A DNA stretch of 64,000 nt from assembly GCF_038502225.1 (NCBI RefSeq), contig NC_091301.1, forward strand, positions 22,550,859-22,614,858. Direction: 5' to 3'. The translations under genes were made by a program, and so were the position numbers. Every line of letters begins with the position of its first letter. Positions within the stretch are counted from its first letter, which is position 1. The stretch comes from Cherax quadricarinatus (lineage: Eukaryota; Arthropoda; Malacostraca; Decapoda; Parastacidae). The notes under the pieces were generated by a model that did not search any database, had not been told where the DNA came from, and worked only from the letters and a program-made list of their open reading frames with translations. Shown here piece after piece: positions 10,677 to 24,676 of the stretch.

Positions 10677-10785
10677 AGGATTCGAAGTCACGTCCAGGAG
10701 GCTGGCAAGGTTCCCTAAGTGACGATCTGGACCACTCGGCCTCTTACAGAACCTTGCCAGCCTCCCTGATGTGGCTTCGAATCCT
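10677..10785. repeat. inverted repeat, tRNA-like arms
   Basis: The left arm 10677-10712 and right arm 10750-10785 are about 36 bp each and near-complementary (AGGATTCGAAGTCACG... / ...GTGGCTTCGAATCCT). The right arm reads as a B-box-like GGCTTCGAATCC. The loop is 37 bp. Same architecture as 1601-1731, 16756-16981 and 36398-36500, with different sequence. Confidence 0.7.
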
Positions 10786-11060
10786 ACTGACTGTGATCTT
10801 TCTCTGTATATACCCGTACGTTTCTGCGTGATGGATTGATATACACATGTATATATACCTGACCAGCTTAACTTCGGCGTTAGTAATAAAGTTGACCTTC
10901 AAGAAGCTATCCAGTTGATGAATATGTCACATGAGGCAACTTATGTAGTGGATAGTGTGGAAGAAGTAAAGGGGGCGGGTAATTTTGAGGTGTTGAGTCC
11001 CTCGGTCTTAGTATTAGGTATGCTGAGAAATGGTTCAGATAACAAATAGGAATCTATATG

Positions 11061-11282
11061 AAAACGTTTCGCCATCCAGTGGCTTCCTCAGTACAATACA
11101 GAGAAGAATGGTTAAAGATCAGAAGGAGTTTGAGGTAATCATTCCCTCAGTCTGGAGTCGATGTGATTACCTCAAACTTTTTATCTTCAATCATTCTTCT
11201 CCGAATTGGACTGAAGAAGCCACTCGAAGGTGAAACGTTTCCACAATAAAGATACCCAAGTGTTGCACATGTGTCTAATTCA
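11061..11282. repeat. fold-back repeat with AACGTTTC arms
   Basis: Arms of about 80 bp: AAAACGTTTCGCCATCCAGT ... GAGTTTGAGGTAATCA on the left, TGATTACCTCAAACTTTTTA ... GTGAAACGTTT on the right. The spacer is CTCAGTCTGGAGTCGATG-like. It is followed by ATAAAGATACCCAAGTGTTG and CACATGTGTCTAAT. The left part resembles the inserted element at 63232-63459. Confidence 0.75.
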
Positions 11283-12134
11283 TTAAGAGGTGATCAGTTC
11301 CCTTTCGTCTAGCTAGAGACGAGATCAGACGAGGCGAAGTTCTCTCTTCATAGAAAATGGTAAATCTTACATGTTAATGCAGATGGGATAGAGAACTCGT
11401 TTTCATTAAAAGTAAAGCGCGAGGACCAGGAGCTACACACTGGTATAACCTTGAGAAGAAACTCATCACTGGTATAACCTTGAAGAAACTCATCACGGAG
11501 ATATACATAATTAATTATAATCATAACCATAATTTTTAGAGGGGTGGACGGACAAGCCAGCGAAAGGTCTCTGTCAGATGACTAAGACACGTGCCAGGAA
11601 AAATTTTTTTCTTCTTTCCTGACAAACCTAATACCCACCAACCTTATCTCAGACTGCCCAACCATCCAACCTTTTACAGATATGTCCAACCAAACCTTTA
11701 ATGAAAAGAGCAGATACCTTCATTGTTAATGGTAAAATATTTGAAGTCCTGTAATTGTATCCGCACTTTGCATGAAGTGAGCAGACTAAGCACTGCTCGG
11801 GGAGATTATTATCCATGAAACGAAGCGATATTGGTTAAGATATTTGAAAGTTTAAGATTGTATCTACACGTTGCATCGGACTGAACGATATGATGAGACT
11901 AGGTATGTGGAATGACTCTGTAGTAGATAAAAGATATAACTATACCCGTCGGGGTGTGGTAAAGTTTTTGTTCTAAATGGTTGGCCGGTATGGCCCGGCC
12001 CGGGTCTTTCTCTGAGGTGACCCCGCATCTGGTAAAGACCCACTCTGACCTCTGTAATCCTGTCAGTGTTTTGTTTTTGTGCAGCAGCTCGCAAGATCAG
12101 TTTGAAGTGCACAGTGAAGCAGCAACAAAGGCGT

Positions 12135-12136
<2 letters not shown>
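11283..12136. other. unannotated region
   Basis: No gene seen. At 11438-11500, CTGGTATAACCTTGAGAAG and AACTCATCA occur twice in tandem; the same motif recurs at 15781-15907. Short frames across 11864-12259 have no recognisable domain. Confidence 0.5.
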
Positions 12137-12167
<31 letters not shown>

Positions 12168-12196
12168 GTCTCTGTCTCTGTCTCTGTCTCTGTCTC

Positions 12197-12237
<41 letters not shown>

Positions 12238-12245
12238 TTTTTTTT
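12137..12245. repeat. (TC)n / (TGTCTC)n tract with T run
   Basis: CT dinucleotides with TGTCTC variants, then 17 Ts. The T run is the complement of the poly(A) end of the minus-strand LINE that begins next to it. Confidence 0.9.
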
Positions 12246-12648
12246 TACACAGGGTTTGACAAGGTTAAGGATCCCTAGCTTTATTGACAGCTATTTACAG
12301 GTTAAGGATTCCTAACTTTATTGGCAAGCTAAGAGCTGTTACCTACATCAGCTCATTTGAAAGCATTTTTATTGTTATGAGACATACAAGTACGGAACAG
12401 GATGAAGTTGGAGCCATCTGTGGGCCAGCATTTTCATTTGATCAACTGACTTTATCTCGTTGACATTATGCTGTACGAATGTGTTCCATACTCGAGTCAT
12501 CCTGGGTATGTATGATCTCAGATGGAGTGATGTTCTGGAGAAGGGTACAGCCAGAGTGAAGTTGCTGCTTTCTGCCCGTCTTGAGGCATAAAAGCTTGTT
12601 TCACGCTGTCCTCGAAGTGGATCCAAGTGTGGTATTTTGACAATATTG
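12246..12648 (-). pseudogene. Jockey/CR1-type LINE, C-terminus and 3' UTR
   Basis: The - strand 12375-12626 reads an 83-residue LINE C-terminus with RTSLHLRSYIPRMTRVWNTF, SVDQMKMLAHRW and a terminal YLYVS stop. This is the conserved tail found downstream of RT in Jockey/CR1-type elements. The 3' UTR ends AAACCCTGTGT plus poly(A), then (GA)n. The 5' side is cut off by the (CT)n array at 12650. Nearly identical to 32625-33097, and related to 36983 and 61019. Function lost by truncation. Confidence 0.8.
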
Positions 12649-13982
<1,334 letters not shown>

Positions 13983-14444
13983 ATGTCAGCGCGCTGGATG
14001 ACACTGGATAATGAAATAGTTATTCAGGTCTGCAGTGTTTGTGAGAAATTATTTATTAATGGAGATTTAAAAAATCCACAATACCTTGACTGGAACAGTT
14101 CGCAGCTGTCCCACAATTTCAGTCCGTCCTGGACCAGAATTGACAAAGATTCAGGACGAAGCGAAATGTCGTCTAGAATTTCTTCTCTAAATTGTGCTTT
14201 AAATAAAATTCTTCATTGAATGTGCTGTGCCGGTGAAGGTTAAAACATCGCTGCTCTGCTTCTGGGACGTAATTAACTCATTCAGCGAATGTTGAAGCCT
14301 TCACACGCAGGGGAAATTAATCTAGATCTCATTACATATGTGAACAGCTCTTGTTCAGAGTGTTCACATCAGCAGGTACATGGCAGACAGGTAATTACTG
14401 TGCCAACTCTCTGCATTTGTGATTTGCTTTATGGTAATAGTGCA

Positions 14445-14445
<1 letters not shown>
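13983..14445. other. unannotated region with fold-back-like core
   Basis: 14120-14175 contains AGTCCGTCCTGGACCAGAAT and CAGGACGAAGCGAAATGTCG, resembling the dispersed repeats at 14575, 23660 and 47500. No gene. Confidence 0.4.
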
Positions 14446-14479
<34 letters not shown>

Positions 14480-14530
14480 TTTTTGTGTGTGACTGTATGT
14501 TTGTTGTATTTGTGTGTGTGCGCGCGCGCA
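14446..14530. repeat. (GT)n / (GTAT)n / (GC)n tract
   Basis: TG dinucleotides, TATG tetranucleotides, further GTGTGT runs and CGCGCGCGC near 14521. Confidence 0.85.
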
Positions 14531-14559
14531 GGTGCATCGTTATGTTCTAAGCCAGTATA

Positions 14560-14660
14560 GACAATTGTGACTGGAACAATTCACATAGGAGAGAAAAGTT
14601 TAGGACGACGTATCGGTCCGACTTGAACCATTTTCAAAGTCACACTAACACAAGAGTGAG
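14560..14660 (+). repeat. dispersed repeat, GGTCCGACTTGAACCATTTTC
   Basis: Shares the order TGACTGGAACAATTCACA, ACGTATCGGTCCGACTTG, then ACCATTTTCAAAGTCAC with copies at 23665-23750 and 47500-47632 (consensus CGATGTTTCGGTCCGA). Confidence 0.7.
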
Positions 14661-15436
14661 GGAGCCAGTATATATAAGCGAGGGGAACAAGGACGGTACC
14701 AAGAGAGGAAGAAAAAGAAGTAGCCATAGTGGTAAGGCTGATAGTGGAATAAAGTACTGGTAGAATAGTAGTAGAAAGTTGGGATTGTAACTTGCGTGGA
14801 ACACCCAGCGTCGTGGGGCTCCTAGTGACGAGTATTGGATCACAGATCATTGCCTCTGCAAGCTACCTTCCTGGCTTAAAGGTTGGTGACGGGCTTAAGA
14901 ATATTGTACTAGGGTGGGATAGCTTGACTGATGTAGCATTTTCCTGGCATTTAATTTGCCATCCCTTAGAATCTCCGAAGAAGATTTGGATTAAAATCTC
15001 CAAACAAGATCTGGATAGCCACAAACAAATCAGATCTGGATAGCCAAGTGAATCCTAAGATTTTACATATCTATTTATTTATATATGTTTACATATTCTC
15101 ACTTTTTTTTAGATATATACACCGACAGGTATATTTCTCTGTGTATATATATGCTGAGAATTTATTTTAATACCTATTATAGGGATGAAAGTATTCTTGT
15201 CTGGTGGTGGAAAGGTTGCGTGCAGCCTCAGTGACCCTCGTGTAGTCGATGGGCTTCAAACCCCATTAACCAACCAACCCACATTTTTGTATTAAAAGTT
15301 TACATTAGAGCCTAGCATGGGCCAGTAGGCCTGCTGCAGTGCTCCTTCATTCTTATGTTCTTTCCAGGTAAGACCCATGGTGAGTCCGTACGTCGCTTCC
15401 AACACACCTTCGGCCTCCTCTCTCTACAATGTAAGT
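14661..15436. other. unannotated region with two short dispersed repeats
   Basis: 15220-15260 holds AGTGACCCTCGTGTAGTCGA, which resembles the unit of the 27-bp minisatellite at 46425. 15303-15365 holds CTAGCATGGGCCAGTAGGCC, also seen inverted near 47955-47980. No gene. Confidence 0.5.
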
Positions 15437-16740
<1,304 letters not shown>

Positions 16741-16755
16741 GACACGATTGCAAAC

Positions 16756-16981
16756 AAACCATACCACGGGCGGGATTTGAACCCGCGGTCAGAGAGTCTC
16801 AAAACTCCAGACCGTCGCGTTAGCCACTGGACCAGCTAGCCACAATGCTAACCTTCCTGTGGTGTAGAAATATACCTAGTTGTACGAATCTTATTGTAGC
16901 TAGCTGGTCCAGTGGCTAACGCGACGGTCCGGAGTTTTGAGACTCTCTGACCGCCGGTTCTATCCCCGCCCGTGGTATGGC
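16756..16981. repeat. head-to-head pair of tRNA-like sequences
   Basis: The left arm (16756-16843, reads on -) and right arm (16901-16981, reads on +) are reverse complements with few changes, around a loop of about 57 bp. On each coding strand there is an A-box-like TGGTCCAGTGG and a T arm; the left arm has a perfect B box GGTTCAAATCC with stem GCGGG/CCCGC. A GGAGT/ACTCT stem occupies the anticodon position with a 6-base loop. The 5' and 3' acceptor strands do not pair, so these are tRNA-derived pseudo-tRNAs or SINE heads, not working tRNA genes. Confidence 0.75.
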
Positions 16982-17295
16982 CTGACTATACTGTTTCTAC
17001 TTAACGTATCCCCTGTCAGTACCCCCACCCCTCTCTCTTTTTTTTACCCCCCCCCCTCCCCTCATACCCAAACTATAAAATTTTATTCAAAATAATATAT
17101 ATCTTGCATTTTTTCCCTTTGGCTGAGTAAATATATCACAGGCTCTATTATTCTCCATTAATTTCCCGTTTAATATTTCCTATTTCTTCTCATCGGCATC
17201 TTCTCATATTCCCTGCCTCTTTTAAAAGATAAATTATCACAGTATTTCTACGTCGGGGAATAACTTAAAGTCAATATTGGTCGGGCGAGCACAGC
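16982..17295. other. unannotated stretch
   Basis: Pyrimidine-rich 17020-17060 with a C run at 17048-17056. Nothing else recognised. Confidence 0.5.
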
Positions 17296-20200
17296 TGGCT
17301 TTGTTGAGGAGGACTGGCTTTGTTGAGGAGGACTGGCTTTGTTGAGGAGGACTGGCTTTGTTGAGGAGGACTGGCTTTGTTGAGGAGGACTGGCTTTGTT
17401 GAGGAGGACTGGCTTTGTTGAGGAGGACTGGCTTTGTTGAGGAGGACTGGCTTTGTTGAGGAGGACTGGCTTTGTTGAGGAGGACTGGCTTTGTTGAGGA
17501 GGACTTGCTTTGTTGAGGAGGACTGGCTTTGTTGAGGAGGACTGGCTTTGTTGAGGAGGACTTGCTTTGTTGAGGAGGACTTGCTTTGTTGAGGAGGACT
17601 TGCTTTGTTGAGGAGGACTGGCTTTGTTGAGGAGGACTGGCTTTGTTGAGGAGGACTTGCTTTGTTGAGGAGGACTGGCTTTGTTGAGGAGGACTTGCTT
17701 TGTTGAGGAGGACTGGCTTTGTTGAGGAGGACTTGCTTTGTTGAGGAGGACTGGCTTTGTTGAGGAGGACTGGCTTTGTTGAGGAGGACTTGCTTTGTTG
17801 AGGAGGACTGGCTTTGTTGAGGAGGACTTGCTTTGTTGAGGAGGACTGGCTTTGTTGAGGAGGACTGGCTTTGTTGAGGAGGACTTGCTTTGTTGAGGAG
17901 GACTTGCTTTGTTGAGGAGGACTGGCTTTGTTGAGGAGGACTGGCTTTGTTGAGGAGGACTGGCTTTGTTGAGGACTGGCTTTGTTGAGGAGGACTGGCT
18001 TTGTTGAGGAGGACTGGCTTTGTTGAGGAGGACTGGCTTTGTTGAGGAGGACTGGCTTTGTTGAGGAGGACTGGCTTTGTTGAGGACTGGCTTTGTTGAG
18101 GAGGACTGGCTTTGTTGAGGAGGACTGGCTTTGTTGAGGAGGACTGGCTTTGTTGAGGAGGACTGACTTTGTTGAGGAGGACTGGCTTTGTCGAGGAGGA
18201 CTGGCTTTGTTGAGGAGGACTGGCTTTGTTGAGTAGGACTGGCTTTGTTGAGGAGGACTGGCTTTGTCGAGGAGGACTGGCTTTGTTGAGGAGGACTGGC
18301 TTTGTTGAGGAGGACTGGCTTTGTTGAGGAGGACTGGCTTTGATGAGGAGGACTGGCTTTGTTGAGGAGGACTGGCTTTGTTGAGGAGGACTGGCTTTTT
18401 TGAGGGGGACTGGCTTTGTTGAGGAGGACTGGCTTTGTTGAGGAGGACTGGCTTTGTTGAGGAGGACTGGCTTTTTTGAGGGGGACTGGCTTTGTTGAGG
18501 AGGACTGGCTTTGTTGAGGAGGACTGGCTTTGTTGAGGAGGACTGGCTTTGTTGAGGAGGACTGGCTTTGTTGAGGAGGACTGGCTTTGTTGAGGAGGAC
18601 TGGCTTTGTTGAGGAGGACTGGCTTTGTTGAGGAGGACTGGCTTTGTTGAGGAGGACTGGCTTTGTTGAGGAGGACTGGCTTTTTTGAGGGGGACTGGCT
18701 TTGTTGAGGAGGACTGGCTTTGTTGAGGAGGACTGGCTTTGTTGTGGAGGACTGGCTTTGTTGAGGAGGACTGGCTTTGTTGAGGAGGACTGGCTTTGTC
18801 GAGGAGGACTGGCTTTGTTGAGGAGGACTGGCTTTGTTGAGGAGGACTGGCTTTGTTAAGGAGGACTGGCTTTGTCGAGGAGGACTGGCTTTGTTGAGGA
18901 GGACTGGCTTTGTTGAGTAGGACTGGCTTTGTTGAGGAGGACTGGCTTTGTTGAGGAGGACTGGCTTTGTTGAGGAGGACTGGCTTTGTTGAGGAGGACT
19001 GGCTTTGTTGAGGAGGACTGGCTTTGATGAGGAGGACTGGCTTTGTTGAGGAGGACTGGCTTTGTTGAGGAGGACTGGCTTTTTTGAGGGGGACTGGCTT
19101 TGTTGAGGAGGACTGGCTTTGTTGAGGAGGACTGGCTTTGTTGAGGAGGACTGGCTTTTTTGAGGGGGACTGGCTTTGTTGAGGAGGACTGGCTTTGTTG
19201 AGGAGGACTGGCTTTGTTGAGGAGGCCTGGCTTTGTTGAGGAGGACTGGCTTTGTTGAGGAGGACTGGCTTTGTTGAGGAGGACTGGCTTTGTTGAGGAG
19301 GACTGGCTTTGTTGAGGAGGACTGGCTTTGTTGAGGAGGACTGGCTTTGTTGAGGAGGACTGGCTTTTTTGAGGGGGACTGGCTTTGTTGAGGAGGACTG
19401 GCTTTGTTGAGGAGGACTGGCTTTGTTGAGGAGGACTGGCTTTGTTGAGGAGGACTGGCTTTGTTGAGGAGGACTGGCTTTGTCGAGGAGGACTGGCTTT
19501 GTTGAGGAGGACTGGCTTTGTTGAGGAGGACTGGCTTTGATGAGGAGGAATGGCTTTGTTGAGGAGGACTGGCTTTGTTGAGGAGGACTGGCTTTGTTGA
19601 GGAGGACTGGCTTTTTTGAGGGGGACTGGCTTTGTTGAGGAGGACTGGCTTTGTTGAGGAGGACTGGCTTTGTTGAGGAGGACTGGCTTTGTTGAGGAGG
19701 ACTGGCTTTGTTGAGGAGGACTGGCTTTGTTGAGGAGGACTGGCTTTGTTGAGGAGGACTGGCTTTGTTGAGGAGGACTGGCTTTGTTGAGGAGGACTGG
19801 CTTTGTTGAGGAGGACTGGCTTTGTTGAGGAGGACTGGCTTTGTTGAGGAGGACTGGCTTTGTTGAGGAGGACTGGCTTTGTTGAGGAGGACTGGCTTTG
19901 TTGAGGAGAACTGGCTTTGTTGAGGAGGATTGGCTTTGTTGAGGACTGGCTTTGTTGAGGAGGACTGGCTTTGTTGAGGAGAACTGGCTTTGTTGAGGAC
20001 TGGCTTTGTTGAGGAGGACTGGCTTTGTTGAGGAGGACTGGCTTTGTTGAGGAGGACTGGCTTTGTTGAGGAGGACTGGCTTTGTTGAGGAGAACTGGCT
20101 TTGTTGAGGAAGATTGGCTTTGTTGAGGACTGGCTTTGTTGAGGAGAACTGGCTTTGTTGAGGAGGACTGGCTTTGTTGAGGAGAACTGGCTTTGTTGAG

Positions 20201-20895
20201 GAGGATTGGCTTTGTTGAGGACTGGCTTTGTTGAGGAGAACTGGCTTTGTTGAGGAGGACTGGCTTTGTTGAGGAGGATTGGCTTTGTTGAGGAGGACTG
20301 GCTTTGTTGAGGAGGACTGGCTTTGTTGAGGAGGACTGGCTTTGTTGAGGAGGACTGGCTTTGTTGAGGAGAACTGGCTTTGTTGAGGAGGACTGGCTTT
20401 GTTGAGGAGGACTGGCTTTGTTGAGGAGAACTGGCTTTGTTGAGGAGGACTGGCTTTGTTGAGGAGGACTGGCTTTGTTGAGGAGAACTGGCTTTGTTGA
20501 GGAGGACTGGCTTTGTTGAGGAGGACTGGCTTTGTTGAGGAGGACTGGCTTTGTTGAGGAGGACTGGCTTTGTTGAGGAGGACTGGCTTTGTTGAGGAGG
20601 ACTGGCTTTGTTGAGGAGGACTGGCTTTGTTGAGGAGGACTGGCTTTGTTGAGGAGGACTGGCTTTGTTGAGGAGGACTGGCTTTGTTGAGGAGGACTGG
20701 CTTTGTTGAGGAGGACTGGCTTTGTTGAGGAGAACTGGCTTTGTTGAGGAGGACTGGCTTTGATGAGGAGGACTGGCTTTGTTGAGGAGGACTGGCTTTG
20801 TTGAGGAGGACTGGCTTTGTTGAGGAGGACTGGCTTTGTTGAGGAGGACTGGCTTTGTTGAGGAGGACTGGCTTTGATGAGGACGACTGGCTTTG
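17296..20895 (+). repeat. 3.6-kb array of a 19-bp minisatellite with 684-bp higher-order period
   Basis: Unit GTTGAGGAGGACTGGCTTT, about 189 copies. Variants include a 14-bp short form (GAGGACTGGCTTTGTT lacking one GAGGA), ACTTGC, TCGAGG, GATGAGG, GAGTAGG, GAGAACT and TTTTTTGAGGGGG. Seven variant markers in 18191-18874 recur exactly 684 bp (36 x 19) later, so a 684-bp block is duplicated in tandem. The 17.5-17.9 kb part is rich in ACTTGC variants and 19.9-20.5 kb in GAGAACT variants, so the array is zoned. No useful frame (19 is not a multiple of 3). Confidence 0.98.
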
Positions 20896-21098
20896 ACTTT
20901 GAAGAATAATGCCGCAGAAGAAACTGGTTATACTTTTGGCTTAGAGGAGAGAGAGAGGGGGGGGAAGGGGCGTCTTATTGGAAGACGCAGGAGTGGCTTA
21001 GGGAAGACAGTAAGCCTGGTTGTATCGCTGCAGTTCGTCCCAAATCTATCTGCCTTACCACTTTATTTATAGTATCATTTTTTTACTGTACTGCTTGC

Positions 21099-21408
21099 AT
21101 GGTTGGCCCGGTGGTCTGGTGGCTAAAGCTCCCGCTTCACACACGGAGGGCCCGGGTTCGATTCCCGGCGGGTGGAAACATTCGACACGTTTACTTACAC
21201 CTGTTGTCCTGTTCACCTAGCAGCAAATAGGTACCTGGGTGTTAGTCGACTGGTGTGGGTCGCATCCTGGGGGACAAGATTAAGGACCCCAATGGAAATA
21301 AGTTAGACAGTCCTCGATGACGCACTGACTTTCTTGGGTTATCCTGGGTGGCTAACCCTCCGGGGTTAAAAATCCGAACGAAATCTTATCTTATCTTATC
21401 TTTACTGT
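21099..21408 (+). mobile_element. tRNA-derived SINE with TCTTA tail
   Basis: The head is tRNA-like: TGGTCTGGTGGCTAAAGC at the A-box position, a CTTCACACA segment like a valine anticodon loop, and CGGGTTCGATTCCCGG as a perfect T arm/B box. The acceptor stem does not pair. The body has CCTGTTCACCTAGCAGCAAA, GGTACCTGGGTGTTAGTCGA, GGGTCGCATCCTGGG and TAAGGACCCCAATGGAAATA. The tail is TCTTATCTTATCTTATCTT. This is the fullest copy of the SINE family in the window. Confidence 0.9.
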
Positions 21409-21524
21409 ATTTTACGTCTACCACTGCTACAGCAACAACTACAAGTATCGCTGCTACTTCTATTGCTACTACTATTATTATTACTACTGCTATCACTTAC
21501 TACTAATAATAATAATTACAACTA

Positions 21525-21526
21525 TT

Positions 21527-21603
<77 letters not shown>

Positions 21604-21628
21604 TATTATTATTATTATTATTATTAAG
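21525..21628 (+). repeat. (ATT)n microsatellite
   Basis: About 33 ATT triplets with one extra T, preceded by imperfect ACT/AAT triplets from 21420. Confidence 0.95.
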
Positions 21629-23659
21629 AGAGACTAGGCACAGGCAAAGCGCTATGACGTCAAGTCCAGAAAGGTCCACTAATGGATTTCTTTTTGTTAG
21701 TAAACTCCTTGAAGGTTGCCAAGAAGGGATCTGAAAAGAGTGAAAACCTCAAAAGTTTTAGCGTAGCGCGAACATAATGCAAAAATTGAAAGCCCTATAT
21801 CCTAGGATTCAGCTGAACAAGTGTCTGGAGAAACCGAGACGGGCTCTACTAGGCCTCGCAGGGAGGAAAAAAGAGAATTCACTGTGAGGTCATGAGATCA
21901 TGAACACGTGTCTACGTCATCCCTTGGGCGCTGAGCATCATCACTGCTCAATACATTATGTGGTGAAGCTTATTTTGCATCTTTTATCACTCGATCGTGA
22001 TTATTGCACATTGAGGGAATTTACTCAGGGATGCCATGTTGAGATTCATGAGTTTCGTGTGAGGTACCTAAATGCTGCGCTCGTGGTATTCTCCGAGTGT
22101 TGCAGTGTTGAGAAGCGCAGCCTTGTCTAAGAAGCGATCGCGGACCATGGAAACCAACATCGGATCCACTACCTCTGGAAAAGAAACGAAAATTCCGGTA
22201 CTCTAGGTTCCAGAACCTGGTAATCTGAAGTGTTACGTCCTGTCATTTGGTGATGAGCTAATTTTTCATGATACAGAACAAAGTAATCTAACCTAACGAA
22301 ACCTCACCTAACCTAGCCAAACCTAACCTAAATACCGTAAGTCGAGAAATTTGTTGCAAACTTATCTAAGAAATCCACGTAAAAATTGCAAAGATATATT
22401 GCCAGTTCTGCAACTGTTATTCATTTTACTTCTAGGCACATGCCAACAATCACTAATGGAATTAGATGTACATCGGTCGCTGCGCGATCCGAGAAAGGTA
22501 TCCCCGTTCCCAGGAAAATATTTGATTTTTTTTTTTAAATCCAGTTTGATAAAATTGGCAAAAAATTTCAAATTAGCAAGAATAGCGCCCAAAATTATTA
22601 CGGAACTGATTAGGAGAGACATTGACCAGTTGTTACATGGGTAATAATTTGCATAACAGAATTAGCAAGTTAAAATTTAAGCAGGTGAGGGACAAGCTGT
22701 TTTAATTGAGCCCATCAGTAGCAAAACTTTAAAGCCAATCAGAAAAGACGTTCACCGGTAATTAATCTGATTCCAGCCATTCCAAGTGTTTTAACTATTT
22801 CAGTAAAAATTCGAATTTGCTCCACTTCAGATTAAACTTGTAGGATATCATCCTATTTCCACGATCATCCTATATTTGAACTCTCATTACCACTTTGATG
22901 GTTATATTTTTATCTCAGCCTCACTCTTACTAGAAAAATCAAGAAATTGAAAATTATCTGAACAGTCCTACCTACTGTTATTTTAATCTTCAATGCTACG
23001 CCATCCCTTCGATTTTTATAGCATATGTCGTGAATATTATTCTCAAGCCAGCCAGCATTCTTTAGTAATTGAATAAAAAATCATTATCACTTTTTTAGCA
23101 AATATTAGGAAAATCATTTTTTTTTTTTAATATTTTAATACAGCGACAAATTTTCCTGTATGCGAACGGAACTCAAAAGAGTTCAGTTCGCAGCCATTCA
23201 ATATTGAAGCTGTTCAGAAGAGGTAGACTAAAAATTATTTAACGCATTTTGAATTAAAAATTCATACTATATTACACATACAATGGACAAATCTGCTCCT
23301 ACACACCTGCATTTCACTCTCCGCCGTTGTCAATTTTTTTTTTTTTTTGGCGTCGAAGGAGAGCGAAATTCAAGAATCGGTGTCATTCAAGGAAGCTGAG
23401 AATGGGTTCAACAATTTTGGTCATGGGGACGTGAACATGCGAATTGTTTCAGGTGTTGGGTCCTCCTTACCGTACGCAAGTGTTAAAAATTTTTGAAGCC
23501 GATTGGGTGAGGCGTTCACAATTTATAAGCGAAAGTCGAAAATTTGGAGAAAGAAAGCAATAAACGCAACTTCTTAAAGGTATCCCTGAAGGGATACCTA
23601 ATGAGCGCCGCCACAATTATAATACTTTCTTCTTGAAGAGTAACTATAGATACTGTTAG
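21629..23659. other. unannotated 2-kb region
   Basis: No supported gene; frames up to 97 codons (22351-22644) lack recognisable domains. 22285-22333 is AACCT-rich (telomere-like, degenerate). Poly(T) runs are at 22527 and 23336. Confidence 0.5.
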
Positions 23660-23755
23660 AGAATAAAAAGGTCCATTACCGTGACCGGAACAATACACAA
23701 ATAACCCGACGATGTTTCGGTCCGACTTAGACCATTTACAAAGTCACTGTTATTT
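23660..23755 (+). repeat. dispersed repeat, TTTCGGTCCGACTTAGACC
   Basis: GTGACCGGAACAATACACAA, CGATGTTTCGGTCCGACTTA and GACCATTTACAAAGTCACTG match the families at 14560 and 47500. Confidence 0.7.
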
Positions 23756-24489
23756 ATTAATGAAGGGCAAAAACAAGTTTTCATGTGAATTTGTCTTAAT
23801 ATCACGTGAAATATGAGAAGAGTTTCTGACATTACAGTAACAACGTTGCTTTAACTACAGGTACTGGCATTCTGAGGGGAAAAAATAGGATTACCAGCGT
23901 TACTGATAACACGGAAAACGTCTGTTGTTTCTATATTTGAAGTTAAACACATTGTGCTCAGTATGGTCAAAACATACTTGGGTACATTCTGTCTAACTGT
24001 AACATAAGCAACATAACTTTCCTAATCGCTCAGGTGGAACTTTATTTTCCTCAGTAAGGAGATTACAACTTTTGGCTACTACAACAAATGCACCTGAAAG
24101 TTTGTCTATATTTATGCAAAAGTACCCCGGCCTTCATTAACTAATGGCTTTGCTAGAATTAGTTCACCTAATAACCAATGAGGATCACCGCTTTCAAGAC
24201 CGACGTAATCACAAGAATACTTTTTTTTAATTTGATCAACGAGTCGTAAAATTATGACTCGCCTTTCAAATCAAAAGACTCTTTGACGAAATAGGAAGAG
24301 ACAGAACAGTGCTATGTTTAGTTAATCTTGTAAGATGTTCATGAGTAGCCTGACCTCAAGCTTGCTTATTGGCCATAGTGTCTGTTGATATAAATCCTAA
24401 TTTAAGTTTTTCTGTTTCACCGGTAAATATTGGGAGAGAAGAAGTCATGTTTATGCCGTTACTAATATAAGAATTATTTGTGTCAGATA
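23756..24489. other. unannotated stretch
   Basis: AT-rich, with no gene or element recognised. Confidence 0.5.
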
Positions 24490-24676
24490 TTAATGAAAAA
24501 CACCCCTCACGGAAGGTTCCTTGATGTTGGTGAGGGGCTCTTGATTTAGGGAATTGGATCTGTGCTCCAGTTCCCCAAATTAAGCCTGATTGCCTTCCAC
24601 CCCACCCCCCCCCCCCGGCGCTGTATAATCCTACGGGTTTAGCGATTCCCCATGATTATAATAATAATAATAATGA
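24490..24676 (+). repeat. dispersed repeat with (AAT)n tail
   Basis: GGAAGGTTCCTTGATGTTGG, GGGGCTCTTGATTTAGGGAA, CCCCAAATTAAGCCTGATTG, a C run, and ATCCTACGGGTTTAGCGATT, then CCCCATGATTATAATAATAA. Same order as 47638-47862. The microsatellite 3' tail suggests a non-LTR-type SINE or LINE end. Confidence 0.7.

Noticed and set aside
16901..16981. Functional tRNA gene
   Set aside because: A- and B-box-like motifs and a T arm are present, but the acceptor strands do not pair and the anticodon loop has six bases.
21099..21180. Functional tRNA-Val gene
   Set aside because: The acceptor stem does not pair and the sequence continues into a SINE body shared with other copies.
22351..22644. 97-codon frame
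   Set aside because: No domain; the opposite strand is open over the same interval, and the composition is AT-rich.
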